A DNA stretch of 64,000 bases, from contig CP046522.1 in the NCBI GenBank assembly GCA_009738435.1, positions 2,511,249 through 2,575,248 of the forward strand, in the 5' to 3' direction. Positions 25,788 through 34,798 of this stretch are shown piece by piece. The translations under genes were made by a program, and so were the position numbers. Every line of letters starts with the position of its first letter. Position 1 is the first letter of the stretch. The DNA comes from Clostridium bovifaecis (GTDB taxonomy: Bacteria > Bacillota > Clostridia > Clostridiales > Clostridiaceae). Under the pieces are notes generated by a model. That model worked only from the letters and a program-made list of their open reading frames with translations, was not told where the DNA came from and did not search any database.

Positions 25788-26131
25788 TTTTAATTGATCA
25801 TATATATTCTCTGGAATATATATATTTCTTCTATTTCTCTTGTAATCACTCTATATACCACCCATTTTTATTTAGCAACCAGATTTTCAGTAATCAGCAG
25901 CTAGTTATCAGTAACCAGATTTTAATCAGGTTAGCATGTTAGATAAGTTAGATGTTAGTCACTAATCTCTATTCCCTAATCGCTATGCTTTTAGTTTAGA
26001 GAGGTTAAAGAGTTTAGAAGCTTAGTTAATCTTAAAGTATAAACTTGATCTTTAGATTTAAATCAGTCTAACTAAACTCTCCAAACTTCTAAACTACCCT
26101 TCAAATCGCCTCCGCTATCTCCACTGCTTTA
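25788..26131. repeat. Intergenic stretch with 7-nt unit repeats and a long imperfect hairpin
   Basis: No gene. Left part has CAGTAATCAGCAGCTAGTTATC-like units, then GTTAGCATGTTAGATAAGTTAG-type units. At 25992-26095 an imperfect hairpin is formed: AGTTTAGAAG (26011-26020) is the exact complement of 26086-26095, and the flanking AGTTTAGAGAGG pairs loosely with CTCTCCAAACTTCT. Similar unit-built hairpins occur at 48228-48275 and 50083-50290. Confidence 0.6.
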
Positions 26132-27823
26132 CTACATTTTTTCAACTACTTCAATTCCTATAAGGCTAAGCCCATTTTTAATAACTTGACAAGTTGCTTC
26201 TACCATTTTAAGTCTTGCATTCTTAACAGCTTTATCTTCTGTTGCCATAATATTATGAGCATTATAAAATTTATTAAACGCTTTAGCAACGTCTATTATA
26301 TATCTTGTAAGAGTTGATGGTTCTAGTTTATCTATGGCACTTAATATTGCTTCCTTTAAACCTGCAAGCTCTTTTACAAGCTCGAACTCTTCTGGGGAGT
26401 TTAAAGCTGCATAATTGATATCTTCACTTATTTCTACTGCACGTCTTAGTATGCTCTTGCCTCTTGCATAAGTGTATTGGACATATGGTCCTGTTTCTCC
26501 TTCAAAGTTGAGCATTTCATCCCAGCTGAATACTATGTCCTTTTCTCTTCTATTCTTTAGGTAAGTAAATACAACAGCACCTATACCAACCTTCTTTGCA
26601 ACCTCTTCTTTATTTTCAAGCTCTGGATTCTTTTCATTTATAACTTCTAAAGTTTTCGATACAGCTTCATTTAACAGCTCTTCAAGGAATATGACCTCCC
26701 CTTTTCTTGTTGATAGCTTTCTATCTGCAAATTTAACAAGACCAAACCCTACGTGCTCGCAGTCCTTAGCCCAGTCATATCCCATTTTCTCTAAAGTCTT
26801 AAATACTTGTTTAAAGTGTAATGCTTGAGGAGAACCAACTACATATATGCTCTTATAAAAGTCATATGTTTTCTTTCTATATAGTGCGGCAGCAAGGTCA
26901 CGAGTAGCATATATTGTAGCTCCATCTGCTTTTAGTATTATACATGGCGGCATATTCTCTTCTTCAAGCATTACTACTTTAGCCCCATTACTCTCTACAA
27001 GAAGATTTTTCTCTTGTAATTCCTCTACTACTACATCCATTTTGTCATTATAGAAGCTTTCTCCTGCATAAGAATCAAATTTAACTCCAAGGGTTTCATA
27101 TACCTTTTCAAATTCCTTTAAGCTTTGAGTTTTAAACTTTTCCCAAAGCGCAACTTCCTCAGGACTTCCGTCTTCTAACCTTTTAAAATACATTCTTCCT
27201 TCATCTTCAAGAGACGGGTCTTTTTCTGCCTCATCATGGAATTTGACATAAATTCTTAAAAGCTCTTTTATAGGCTCTTTTTCTAATGCTTCTTCATCCA
27301 CCCATCTTTTATATGCTGATATAAGCTTTCCAAATTGAGTGCCCCAATCTCCAAGATGGTTTATCCCTATTGAATTATATCCCTCAAAGTTTAACATTCT
27401 ATATAACGCGTTTCCTATTGACGTACTGAATAAATGTCCTACGTGGAAAGGCTTAGCAATGTTAGGTGAAGAAAAGTCTATAGTTACATTTCTTCCTTTC
27501 CCTTCATCTGAAGAACCGTATGTATTTCCTTCTTCTAATATTCTATTCAACACAGCCTCTACAAAGGACCCCTTATCCATAAAGAAGTTTAAATATGGTC
27601 CTAGTGCTTCAACTTTTTCGAAACCTTCTTTATTTATCTTTTCGCTTAATTCTGCAGCTATCATGTTTGGAGCCTTTTTAAAGGTTCTAGCAAGCTGAAA
27701 ACATGGGAAAGCATAGTCCCCCATTTCAGGCTTTGGTGGTATTTCTATAAGCCCTTCTATGACATTTAATTCTAGCTCAACATTTTCTTTTATTCTCTCC
27801 GATACAATCTTTTTATAATCCAT
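26132..27823 (-). CDS. argS: Arginyl-tRNA synthetase
   Basis: 563 residues of class I ArgRS. N-terminal Add-1 domain, then the HIGH-type motif PFHVGH (in [21 protein letters not shown]), and the KMSKS equivalent in [15 protein letters not shown]. The C-terminal DALR anticodon-binding domain ends [13 protein letters not shown]. It charges tRNA-Arg. A T-box leader precedes it, so expression should follow tRNA-Arg charging. Confidence 0.96.
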   Translation of the reverse strand: MDYKKIVSERIKENVELELNVIEGLIEIPPKPEMGDYAFPCFQLARTFKKAPNMIAAELSEKINKEGFEKVEALGPYLNFFMDKGSFVEAVLNRILEEGNTYGSSDEGKGRNVTIDFSSPNIAKPFHVGHLFSTSIGNALYRMLNFEGYNSIGINHLGDWGTQFGKLISAYKRWVDEEALEKEPIKELLRIYVKFHDEAEKDPSLEDEGRMYFKRLEDGSPEEVALWEKFKTQSLKEFEKVYETLGVKFDSYAGESFYNDKMDVVVEELQEKNLLVESNGAKVVMLEEENMPPCIILKADGATIYATRDLAAALYRKKTYDFYKSIYVVGSPQALHFKQVFKTLEKMGYDWAKDCEHVGFGLVKFADRKLSTRKGEVIFLEELLNEAVSKTLEVINEKNPELENKEEVAKKVGIGAVVFTYLKNRREKDIVFSWDEMLNFEGETGPYVQYTYARGKSILRRAVEISEDINYAALNSPEEFELVKELAGLKEAILSAIDKLEPSTLTRYIIDVAKAFNKFYNAHNIMATEDKAVKNARLKMVEATCQVIKNGLSLIGIEVVEKM

Positions 27824-27914
27824 CTTTATATCCTCCTACTCATATTATGTAAAATAACTTTACTTTTTTAATCCACACTAGAAATGAATTGCGCCGCAAT
27901 TTTCTTATATTACT

Positions 27915-28176
27915 CAAAAAACAAAAAACCGTCTCTAAAATAAGAGACGGGTAATCCGCGGTACCACTCTAGTTAGCTACATTTAGCTCCCTCAAAACTT
28001 TAACGCAGTTAACGGCTTACCTCATTGATATTACAAAAATATAACTAGGCAGCTTCTCCAAGACTCTCTTCTCCAATTAAATTACTGCAGGGCTTCCACC
28101 CTCTCCTGCTCGCTGAAAGCTTTTAAAAGGATACTCTTCTCTTCATAGAATTCTTTTACTATAGCTTAAACATTTA
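27915..28176 (-). ncRNA. T-box leader of argS
   Basis: The minus-strand leader has the T-box sequence AGAGTGGTACCGCGG (27956-27970), followed by a terminator stem CCGTCTCT/AGAGACGG (27950-27929) and a T-run. A long stem I-like region with an AGAGTA motif lies at the 5' end. Uncharged tRNA pairing with the T-box would favour the antiterminator. A GAAGAGAG segment in the 3' side of stem I could hold an AGA (Arg) specifier, but the fold was not computed. Confidence 0.88.
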
Positions 28177-28182
28177 CAATTA

Positions 28183-28212
28183 ATTATATTATCACTATTT
28201 TGTCCTTGTCAA
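28183..28212 (-). promoter_or_regulatory. argS T-box promoter
   Basis: Minus strand TTGACA (28207-28212), 18-base spacer, TATAAT (28183-28188): a near-consensus sigma-A promoter placed at the start of the T-box leader and just beyond the stop of the upstream gene at 28216. Confidence 0.8.
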
Positions 28213-28215
28213 GTA

Positions 28216-28686
28216 TTAAGAATTCTTATTCAAATCTTTGAGAGCGTAGATTTCCTTATGTATTTCTGATGGTGTCCTAATTCCTAATCTTCTTATTATA
28301 GGCAGAGGAGGACACCATCCTTGAAGAGCATGCTGAAGGAAGAACCCAGCTACAGCTGTAGGTAGAAGAAACCACCATCTATTTGCAAAGGTTCCTAAGG
28401 CTATTCCTATTAAAATAATAATAGAAGCATTGGCCTCTAATACTCTCTCTGTATCCCACTCATATTCTAATTCATTTATCCTAACTAATCTTTCTTCCTT
28501 GCTTGCATTCTTGTACTTTTCTATTCGCGCTATTGAATTAAAATGTATTTTATTGTTTATTGCCTGTGCAGTATGTTTTTCAACTCTTTCTGTAGATTTA
28601 GGGAATATACTTCTTTTTTTATATTTTATTTTATTATTTGAATTATCAATATAAACTTCTTTGTTGTTTTTTCTACGCTTTTCCAT
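28216..28686 (-). CDS. DUF2892-type membrane protein
   Basis: 156 residues. The first 90 are charged and soluble. Residues about 90-135 carry two hydrophobic segments and the signature ALGTFANRWWFLLPTAVAGFFLQHALQGWCPPLPIIRRLGIRT, typical of DUF2892 (the membrane part of YgaP-like proteins). The WCPPLP motif is conserved in such proteins, often next to rhodanese domains; a rhodanese gene exists in this window only at 37966. Function unknown. Confidence 0.75.
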   Translation of the reverse strand: MEKRRKNNKEVYIDNSNNKIKYKKRSIFPKSTERVEKHTAQAINNKIHFNSIARIEKYKNASKEERLVRINELEYEWDTERVLEANASIIILIGIALGTFANRWWFLLPTAVAGFFLQHALQGWCPPLPIIRRLGIRTPSEIHKEIYALKDLNKNS

Positions 28687-28874
28687 ACCTGTTACTCCTT
28701 TTTATTAATCCTGCTCTGTTAAATCGGTACCACTATGCTTGCATATATTACTATGACTACTTTTATTATTTTTAGCAAAACAAACTTTATAATGCATAAA
28801 ACATATTAAAACCACATAACTTACTTGTAGCTTAATAACATAAATACTGATAATATTAATAAGGTGGACATAAT

Positions 28875-29504
28875 ATGGGCTTTGTTTGGAGATCTCTCAT
28901 ACTTATATCAGTAGGTACAATATTACTGAGGATTTCTGGTAGAAAATCAATATCCCAGATGACAGTTGCACAAACAGTTATTATGATTTCCATTGGATCC
29001 CTCATAGTTCAACCTATTGTCGAAAAGAGTATATGGAAAACTATCGTTGCTGCTTCTATTTTCATAGCTTTTCTTGTACTTACAGAGTATCTGCAAGTGA
29101 AATTTAACTTTATTGAAAAACTTATTACTGGTAAATCAAAAGTTGTTATACAAGATGGTAATATTGTAGTAGATAATTTGAAAAAACTTCGTTTTACTAT
29201 AGATCAATTAGAGATACGTCTTCGCCAGGCTGGGATTTCTAATATATCCGATGTAAAGATGGCAACATTAGAAGCAAATGGCCAGTTGGGTTATGAACTT
29301 ATGAGACATGTTAAACCTCTTACAATAGGAGAATTTGAAAAAATGATGCAATCCTTCAATGTAGGCATGGTTATCAAAAACTCTTCCGCCATAAGCAAGG
29401 GCTGCTATCATAAGTCCATTCCATGCAGTCAAAATCTTATCGTCTTTATGAGGATGAACTCTTTTCTCCCTACATATAAAGAGCCTCTTTTGTATATCTT
29501 TTAA
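28875..29504 (+). pseudogene. Truncated YetF/DUF421 membrane protein with foreign tail
   Basis: The first 160 or so residues are a good DUF421 protein: three membrane helices (VWRSLILISVGTILLRISGRK..., TVAQTVIMISIGSLIVQPI, IWKTIVAASIFIAFLVL) and the cytoplasmic domain start ([59 protein letters not shown]). After about GEFEKMMQ near 29350 the reading passes into the antisense of a yyaL-type gene remnant, giving a tail unlike the family. The C-terminal part of the DUF421 domain is lost, so the gene is probably inactive. SD AAGGTGG precedes the ATG. Confidence 0.72.
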
Positions 29505-29917
29505 TATGTCTTTTAGCTGTTTATCATTTTCAATTATCTCTAAACTTCTTTCTATTAAGTTTGGAATATTTTTACCTTCAAAATTCCCTTTTTCGGTTAT
29601 CTCTTTATAAAGCTTTTTTCCCGTTACTGCATAAGCTTCAGTATAAGCTATAGCTAAAAGTGCATTATCATATAACATCTTTTCAAAGTGGGGCACAAGC
29701 CATTTTACATCTGTGGAGTACCTCGCAAATTCAAAGCCTATATGGTCGAAAACTCCTCCCTTATACATAGAATCTAAGGTTTTTGTTACCATATTCAACG
29801 CTTCTTGTGAATTACTTACTTTATAGTACCTTAGCAAGAAATATAAATTATGTGGTGCTGGGAACTTTGGCACATTCCCAAAACCTCCATATCTTGATTC
29901 AAAAATTATCGTATAGT
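29350..29917 (-). pseudogene. Remnant of a YyaL/DUF255 thioredoxin-domain protein
   Basis: Minus-strand reading [28 protein letters not shown]...[46 protein letters not shown] is the middle of YyaL (spermatogenesis-associated protein 20 family). It then jumps from KLYKEITEK to [12 protein letters not shown], skipping about 100 residues present in the family, and continues [31 protein letters not shown] before running into the truncated yetF. The N-terminal thioredoxin domain is absent. So it carries an N-terminal loss, an internal deletion and a C-terminal loss. Confidence 0.75.
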
Positions 29918-30067
29918 AATCTTATGTGAAATCATGCATCAGCGTAGAGTCTGCCTGTACTTACTACAATGTGAATTCCTTTATGATGAATTAAGTGTTC
30001 GTTTTCTTAAGTTCCGATTATAAACACACTCAATTTATAAATAATAGAAAGATAAAAATTCCACCAC

Positions 30068-31414
30068 CTACTTTATACAATAAGCTAACCATCTAAAAAA
30101 TCTTCCTATATTTTCAAAAGAAACTATATTACACAATAATTCAGTCAGCTTTCCAAACTTCCTATAAAAGAAATTAAATGCTAGAAATGGAATCCATTGA
30201 TTTTTAAGTTTTGGTAGTCTTTTCATTATATTTTTAAACGTGTACACTTCTTTATATATCCAAAGATAGCCATTATATAATTCCTCTGCTGCCATATTCT
30301 TGGGTTTATATACCACATGAGCAGTATTATAATTTGACAAATTAAAATCTACAATTCTATTTTCCTCTAACAATGATGAGTATAACTTTGTACCAGGATA
30401 TGGAGTAAGGATATGGGAGGTTACCGTTTCTATCTTATTTTTAACTATCCATTCTAATGTATTCTTAAATACAGTGACATCATCTTCATCTAATCCGAAA
30501 ACAAAACTCGCATTTATCATTATCCCTCTTTTATGGATTTCATCTACGAGTTTCTCATATCTTCCTACACTATTTTGCACCTTATGGACACTATCTATTG
30601 ACTTGCTATTTATGCTTTCAAAGCCTATAAATAAACTTTGACAGCCAGATTCCTTCATTTCATCTAATAATTCAGGCATGTCCACTATATTTGAAGTAAC
30701 CGCTGCGTTCCACTTTAATCTAAGAGGTTTTATTTCCTTTAATAATTTTTTTGTCCATTTGGGATTTCCAATAAAATTATCATCAATAAACATTATGTGT
30801 CTTGTTTTTAATGCCTTTATATCCTTAATTACATCCTCTATAGGTCTATTAATATAAGTTTTAAGCGTACCTTTGCAGCTATTATAGCAGAAATCACATT
30901 TAAAAGGACATCCCCTGCTTGTACTAATTATATTAGTATATAAATACTTTTTATTATCAATAATGTGATATTTAGGTGATACTATTTCTTCCCCAACAAT
31001 GTTTTCCATATCATAATATATCTTTTTAAGCGAATTATTTTCTTTATCCCTAAGGATTTTTCCCCAAACTCTCTCAGCCATTCCTACACTTATTGCGTCA
31101 AAACTATTAACCGCTCCCTCTGGATCTGCTGTAATATGGATACCTCCTGCAATTACTGTAACGCTGCGACTTTGGAACTCCTTTGATATTTCTACCGCCC
31201 TATTCATAACATCTACAGTGACAGTTATTGCTACCAAATCTACAGGTTCATCAAAATCTATCTTTTCAACATTTTCATTTTCAATAATAACTTCATGCTC
31301 TTTCGGCGTAAGATTTGCTATTGTTAATAAAGCTAATGAAGGAGACATTCTTGTTTTTAACTTTGTATCCATAGGTCTTCTTCTCATTGCAGGTTGAATT
31401 AACTTAATTTTCAT
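30068..31414 (-). CDS. B12-binding-domain radical SAM protein
   Basis: 448 residues. An N-terminal cobalamin-binding-type Rossmann domain (residues 1-140: MKIKLIQPAMRRRPM...VDLVAITVTVDVMNRAVEI...VIAGGIHITADPEGA) is followed by a radical SAM core with STSRGCPFKCDFCYN (CxxxCxxC iron-sulphur motif, about residue 165). The C-terminal 60 residues are helical and basic. Members methylate or rearrange many substrates; this one is a stand-alone gene, so its substrate is unknown. SD AGGAGGT before the ATG. Confidence 0.85.
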   Translation of the reverse strand: MKIKLIQPAMRRRPMDTKLKTRMSPSLALLTIANLTPKEHEVIIENENVEKIDFDEPVDLVAITVTVDVMNRAVEISKEFQSRSVTVIAGGIHITADPEGAVNSFDAISVGMAERVWGKILRDKENNSLKKIYYDMENIVGEEIVSPKYHIIDNKKYLYTNIISTSRGCPFKCDFCYNSCKGTLKTYINRPIEDVIKDIKALKTRHIMFIDDNFIGNPKWTKKLLKEIKPLRLKWNAAVTSNIVDMPELLDEMKESGCQSLFIGFESINSKSIDSVHKVQNSVGRYEKLVDEIHKRGIMINASFVFGLDEDDVTVFKNTLEWIVKNKIETVTSHILTPYPGTKLYSSLLEENRIVDFNLSNYNTAHVVYKPKNMAAEELYNGYLWIYKEVYTFKNIMKRLPKLKNQWIPFLAFNFFYRKFGKLTELLCNIVSFENIGRFFRWLAYCIK

Positions 31415-31481
31415 ATATTACCTCCTCAAATAAACTTTACTCAGGACTTAGCAAATCGACTTGCAATATTCAACTTCTCAT

Positions 31482-31988
31482 TTATGTATCATTTCTGTAT
31501 TCTAAAATGTCACCTGGTTGGCAGTCCAAAGCTTTGCATATCGCCTCTAAGGTTGAAAATTTTATATCAATAGCATCTTGTAACAGCCTTTGAAGAACAG
31601 CAGCGAAGACTGCAATCACAGTTGACGCAAAAATAATGATGATTGGGAATCCTACAAGACCTGGGGCGTCGTCTGCATCCGCTATAGGAAATAAGAATGG
31701 TACTAGTCCTGCATATATAACACTAATCGTGATTGCACAGTATTTTATATTCTTTAAAGCTTTTACAGATAATTCTGAGAAAGCTTTGTTTTTGTCAATA
31801 TAGCTTAAAAGTTTTAAAGCCTGATAAATAGCAAAGAAAAACGTTATGGCCGTTGCATACACACCAATTAAAATGGGATAGTGAAGATAATTTACAAATC
31901 CAGGCACCCAGAATATACACAGCGCAAGAACCGGAATTCCCATAAGAATAACAGCTATCTTTAAGAAAATTGTTGAATATCGTTTCAT
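31482..31988 (-). CDS. DUF2975 membrane protein fused in frame to the tail of an XRE regulator
   Basis: The ATG at 31988 with GAGGTG upstream gives 168 residues. Residues 1 to about 143 are a DUF2975 (YoaS-like) four-helix membrane protein ending LQRLLQDAIDIK. The last 25 residues, FSTLEAICKALDCQPGDILEYRNDT, are the C-terminus of the small Cro/CI (YozG-like) regulator that normally lies directly downstream of DUF2975 genes. A deletion removed the end of the first gene and most of the second, including its recognition helix. The membrane part may still be made; the DNA-binding function is lost. Confidence 0.78.
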   Translation of the reverse strand: MKRYSTIFLKIAVILMGIPVLALCIFWVPGFVNYLHYPILIGVYATAITFFFAIYQALKLLSYIDKNKAFSELSVKALKNIKYCAITISVIYAGLVPFLFPIADADDAPGLVGFPIIIIFASTVIAVFAAVLQRLLQDAIDIKFSTLEAICKALDCQPGDILEYRNDT

Positions 31989-32164
31989 ATAAAGCACCTC
32001 ACTTTTAATTTCTATATATAAAATAACATATTTTTATTGTTTATCAATAAATTTTTATTTATTTATATTATATTTTTATTGATTAATAATTTTTTCAGCA
32101 AAAATATCAATACTTTTTCTTACGTATGATAATAGAAAATAGGTATGCTAAAGGGAGGTCAACT

Positions 32165-32490
32165 CTCTCTCGATTTTTTTGTAACCGGAGAATCCGCCCC
32201 TGTTTTCCAGGATGAGCTTGGGTTGTTCAGCTTTTTCCTTTTGTAGGAATCGATGTGGTTCACCATTAAGCTGATATCTTCCTGTATCAAGTTGTTAAAA
32301 CTAATTCATTTCTGAAGAATTCTGGGAATTAGTTCATGATTGACTTCAATAGCTCCCTTTTAATAAGGACTACCAGCATCAAACTGGTGTCCACAAAGTG
32401 AATAGTAAGGAGGCATTTTCCACCCTTACTGCCAATCACGGAGTCCATTTGTACAATAGCAGTATCCAAATTCTTTTCAAAGAATGCCTG
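32165..32490 (-). pseudogene. IS30-family transposase remnant
   Basis: Minus-strand pieces read FEKNLDTAIVQMDSVIGSKGGKCLLTIHFVDTSLMLVVLIKREL (32488-32333) and LIQEDISLMVNHIDSYKRKKLNNPS (about 32300-32210), matching the catalytic core (MDSV-G-KGGK-LLTIHF) and C-terminus of IS30-type DDE transposases. The pieces are in different frames with sequence missing between, there is no start and no terminal repeats were found. Dead relic in a stretch rich in rearranged genes. Confidence 0.65.
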
Positions 32491-32492
32491 AA

Positions 32493-32521
32493 AAAGCTAT
32501 GAGATATAATCCCATAGCTTT
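32493..32521. terminator. Terminator hairpin after the MerR-type gene
   Basis: AAAGCTATG (32493-32501) pairs with CATAGCTTT (32513-32521), 11-base loop; on the minus strand the stem is followed by a T-run. It lies just past the stop at 32532. Confidence 0.65.
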
Positions 32522-32531
32522 CATTGTTCAC

Positions 32532-33282
32532 TTATAATTTACACTTGATTGATAATTTAAATACATACTCCTCATTAGGAAATCGAATAAAATCATTTGC
32601 TATACTATCCAAATATAAAGGGCCTTCTGCAGCTATGTGTTGAGATGATAAGAACATGATAAAAGAATAAATAATTTCGTTAATCTTTCCATTTGGGATA
32701 CTTTGATAGATACAAGCATAAGTACCAGAAGATTTTATTGCATTACTATCATTTCTGTTGTTTGCTCTTTTGAATACATACTGCGGAACAGCTGCATCTT
32801 TTTCATTCATGATAACACCAAGACTATATCCATTTGTAATATAATTGACAAATACAAAGTCTTTCCTTTGTATTTCTTGAGTTATTAAATATATCTGAAA
32901 TCTTCTCTTTAAAAAATTGGTTACAACCAATTTCTGAATAATGCTCTAACTGTTCCGTTGTCTGTCTAAGGATTTGTTCAGCCATTTTCAATTCTTCCTG
33001 CTTTTCCTTAATCAAACGTATTTGATTATTTAACACAGTTTTACAATGAGACAGATCATTTTCATTCATTAAATCTTTTATATCACCAAGAGACATACCT
33101 ACTGATTGCAGTGCCTTAATCATGCTCATAGTGTCAAATTGGCTGGACGAGTATATGCGGTATCCATTTTTTTTTATTTCAATTGGCTTTAACAAATCTA
33201 TTTCATCATAATAATGTAATGTTCGTTTTTCTACTTTGCACATATCAGCGAATTGTTTTGTGGTAAGTTTATCTTGAATCAT
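32532..33282 (-). pseudogene. MerR-family regulator, frame broken in a TA-rich tract
   Basis: N-terminal MerR winged helix: KLTTKQFADMCKVEKRTLHYYDEIDLLKPIEIKKNGYRIYSSSQFDTM, followed by the dimerisation coiled coil. The ATG at 33282 has AAGGAG six bases upstream and is preferred to 33300. The first frame shifts away after about KEKISDI; the downstream frame gives YLITQEIQRKDFVFVNYITNGYSLGVIMNEKD... to 32532, a coherent ligand-binding domain. The break is at GATATATTTA (near 32890); one more TA unit would join the halves to about 250 residues. Divergent from a MATE pump gene that it presumably controls. Confidence 0.78.
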
Positions 33283-33292
33283 AAAATGCTCC

Positions 33293-33323
33293 TTGACCAT
33301 AACGTAACGTTATACTTTATAAT
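33293..33323 (+). promoter_or_regulatory. MerR-type promoter of the MATE gene
   Basis: TTGACC (33293-33298) and TATAAT (33318-33323) are separated by 19 bases, the over-long spacer typical of promoters activated by MerR-family proteins. The spacer holds a perfect 15-bp palindrome ATAACGT-A-ACGTTAT (33299-33313). The divergent gene is a MerR-family regulator. The site lies just upstream of the chosen MerR start. Confidence 0.78.
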
Positions 33324-33360
33324 AGCAATTATAACAAGTATTAAGTGAGGAGTCAATAAA

Positions 33361-34686
33361 ATGGATATGACTAAAGGAAATATTAGAAAGACATTGTTTA
33401 GCTTTGCTCTGCCCATGGTATTTAGTTTAATTACCCAGCAATTGTATAGCGTAGTTGATATGATTATTATTGGTCGTTATTTGGGAGTGAATGAACTTGC
33501 CTCTGTTGGAAACGCTGCTTCAGTGGTTCAAATTTTGATAACATTATCAGGTGGATTAGAAATGGGAAGTGAAGTTATTTTCGCTAAGTATATAGGAGAA
33601 AAGAAATATGAAGACATCATCATAGGAGTAAAAAGCATATTATTATTTGGTTTTATCAGCGGCTTATGTATAACTGTCATAGGTATGTGTATAAAAGTAC
33701 CTATACTTTCCTGGATTAATGTACCTACTGAACTCTCTGCTGATACAGGAACATATATCAGTATTTATATAGTTGGTATTACAGGTATTTTCCTATATGA
33801 TATTTCAAGAGCAATTATAGTTGCTTTAGGGGATTCAAGATGTTCTATGATTTTAGTAATATTTACTTCATCTTTAAATGTGGTCTTGGATTTGTTTTTT
33901 ATCTATACGCTGCATATGGGCGTTGGAGGAGCTGCATTTGCAACAATTCTTTCCCAAATTATTGGAATGATAATAACTCTTGCAATATTAAGGAAAAAAA
34001 TGCAGCCAATTATGAAAGAATATAAGTCAAGCTCTATTCAACTCATAAAAATTAAAGAAATCTTATCAATTTCAGTACCAACGATATTTCAACAGCTGAT
34101 TTTATCTTTATCATCACTTTTTTTGCAAACATTAGTTAATCCCTATGGAGGTGAAGTAATCAGTGGATATATGACTGTGAATAAAATAATGTTATTTGGA
34201 ATGCTAATCGTAATAGGAATATCACAAGCACTGTCTATTTTTATATCTTCCAATTCTGGTGCAAAACAAATAAATCGTATCAGAGAAGGATATAAAATTT
34301 GTATGTTATTTTCAACCATCTATTTATTATGCGTTGCAGCATCGAACTTTTTGATTCCACAATATTTAATTGGAACTTTTATTGATATCCATAAAAATCC
34401 AACGGCTTATCAATTTGCAAAAATTTATTTGCAATTCTCCTGCCTTACTTATTTATTTTATGGATGGAAGATAATTAATGAAAGTGTTCTTCGCGGATTT
34501 TTAATGATGAAAGAGTATTTATATTCTAATTTATCTGACTTAGTTGTTAAAATTGCCGCCACATATGTGTTAGTATCACAATTTTCTTTTAATGGCTTTT
34601 GGGTTGGAAATATGCTTGGAAAGGTCATTTCTCTTATTATTTGCATTCTGGCAATTAGACATAATAACTTGCTGCAAAAAAATTAG
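33361..34686 (+). CDS. MATE-family efflux transporter, first of two
   Basis: 441 residues, twelve predicted membrane helices in two MatE halves. N-terminal TKGNIRKTLFSFALPMVFSLITQQLYSVVDMIIIGRYLGVNELASVGNA is the family signature. MATE proteins export drugs or toxic cations using sodium or proton gradients. Preceded by a MerR-type promoter and a divergent regulator, which suggests induction by a substrate. The frameshift in the regulator may leave the pump uninduced. SD GTGAGGAG. Confidence 0.9.
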   Translation: MDMTKGNIRKTLFSFALPMVFSLITQQLYSVVDMIIIGRYLGVNELASVGNAASVVQILITLSGGLEMGSEVIFAKYIGEKKYEDIIIGVKSILLFGFISGLCITVIGMCIKVPILSWINVPTELSADTGTYISIYIVGITGIFLYDISRAIIVALGDSRCSMILVIFTSSLNVVLDLFFIYTLHMGVGGAAFATILSQIIGMIITLAILRKKMQPIMKEYKSSSIQLIKIKEILSISVPTIFQQLILSLSSLFLQTLVNPYGGEVISGYMTVNKIMLFGMLIVIGISQALSIFISSNSGAKQINRIREGYKICMLFSTIYLLCVAASNFLIPQYLIGTFIDIHKNPTAYQFAKIYLQFSCLTYLFYGWKIINESVLRGFLMMKEYLYSNLSDLVVKIAATYVLVSQFSFNGFWVGNMLGKVISLIICILAIRHNNLLQKN

Positions 34687-34712
34687 GCTTTATATAATAA
34701 ATTTCTAAATGC

Positions 34713-34749
34713 AAAAGCTGGTGCTGAGATTGTACCAACACCAGCTTTT
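34713..34749. terminator. Terminator hairpin after the MATE gene
   Basis: AAAAGCTGGTG (34713-34723) pairs with CACCAGCTTTT (34739-34749), 15-base loop, 27 bases after the MATE stop. It also faces the convergent gene ending at 34799. Confidence 0.8.
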
Positions 34750-34798
34750 AATGTGTAATCTATCTTCATAAGTTATTACTCTTATACTCAAAGCATAC

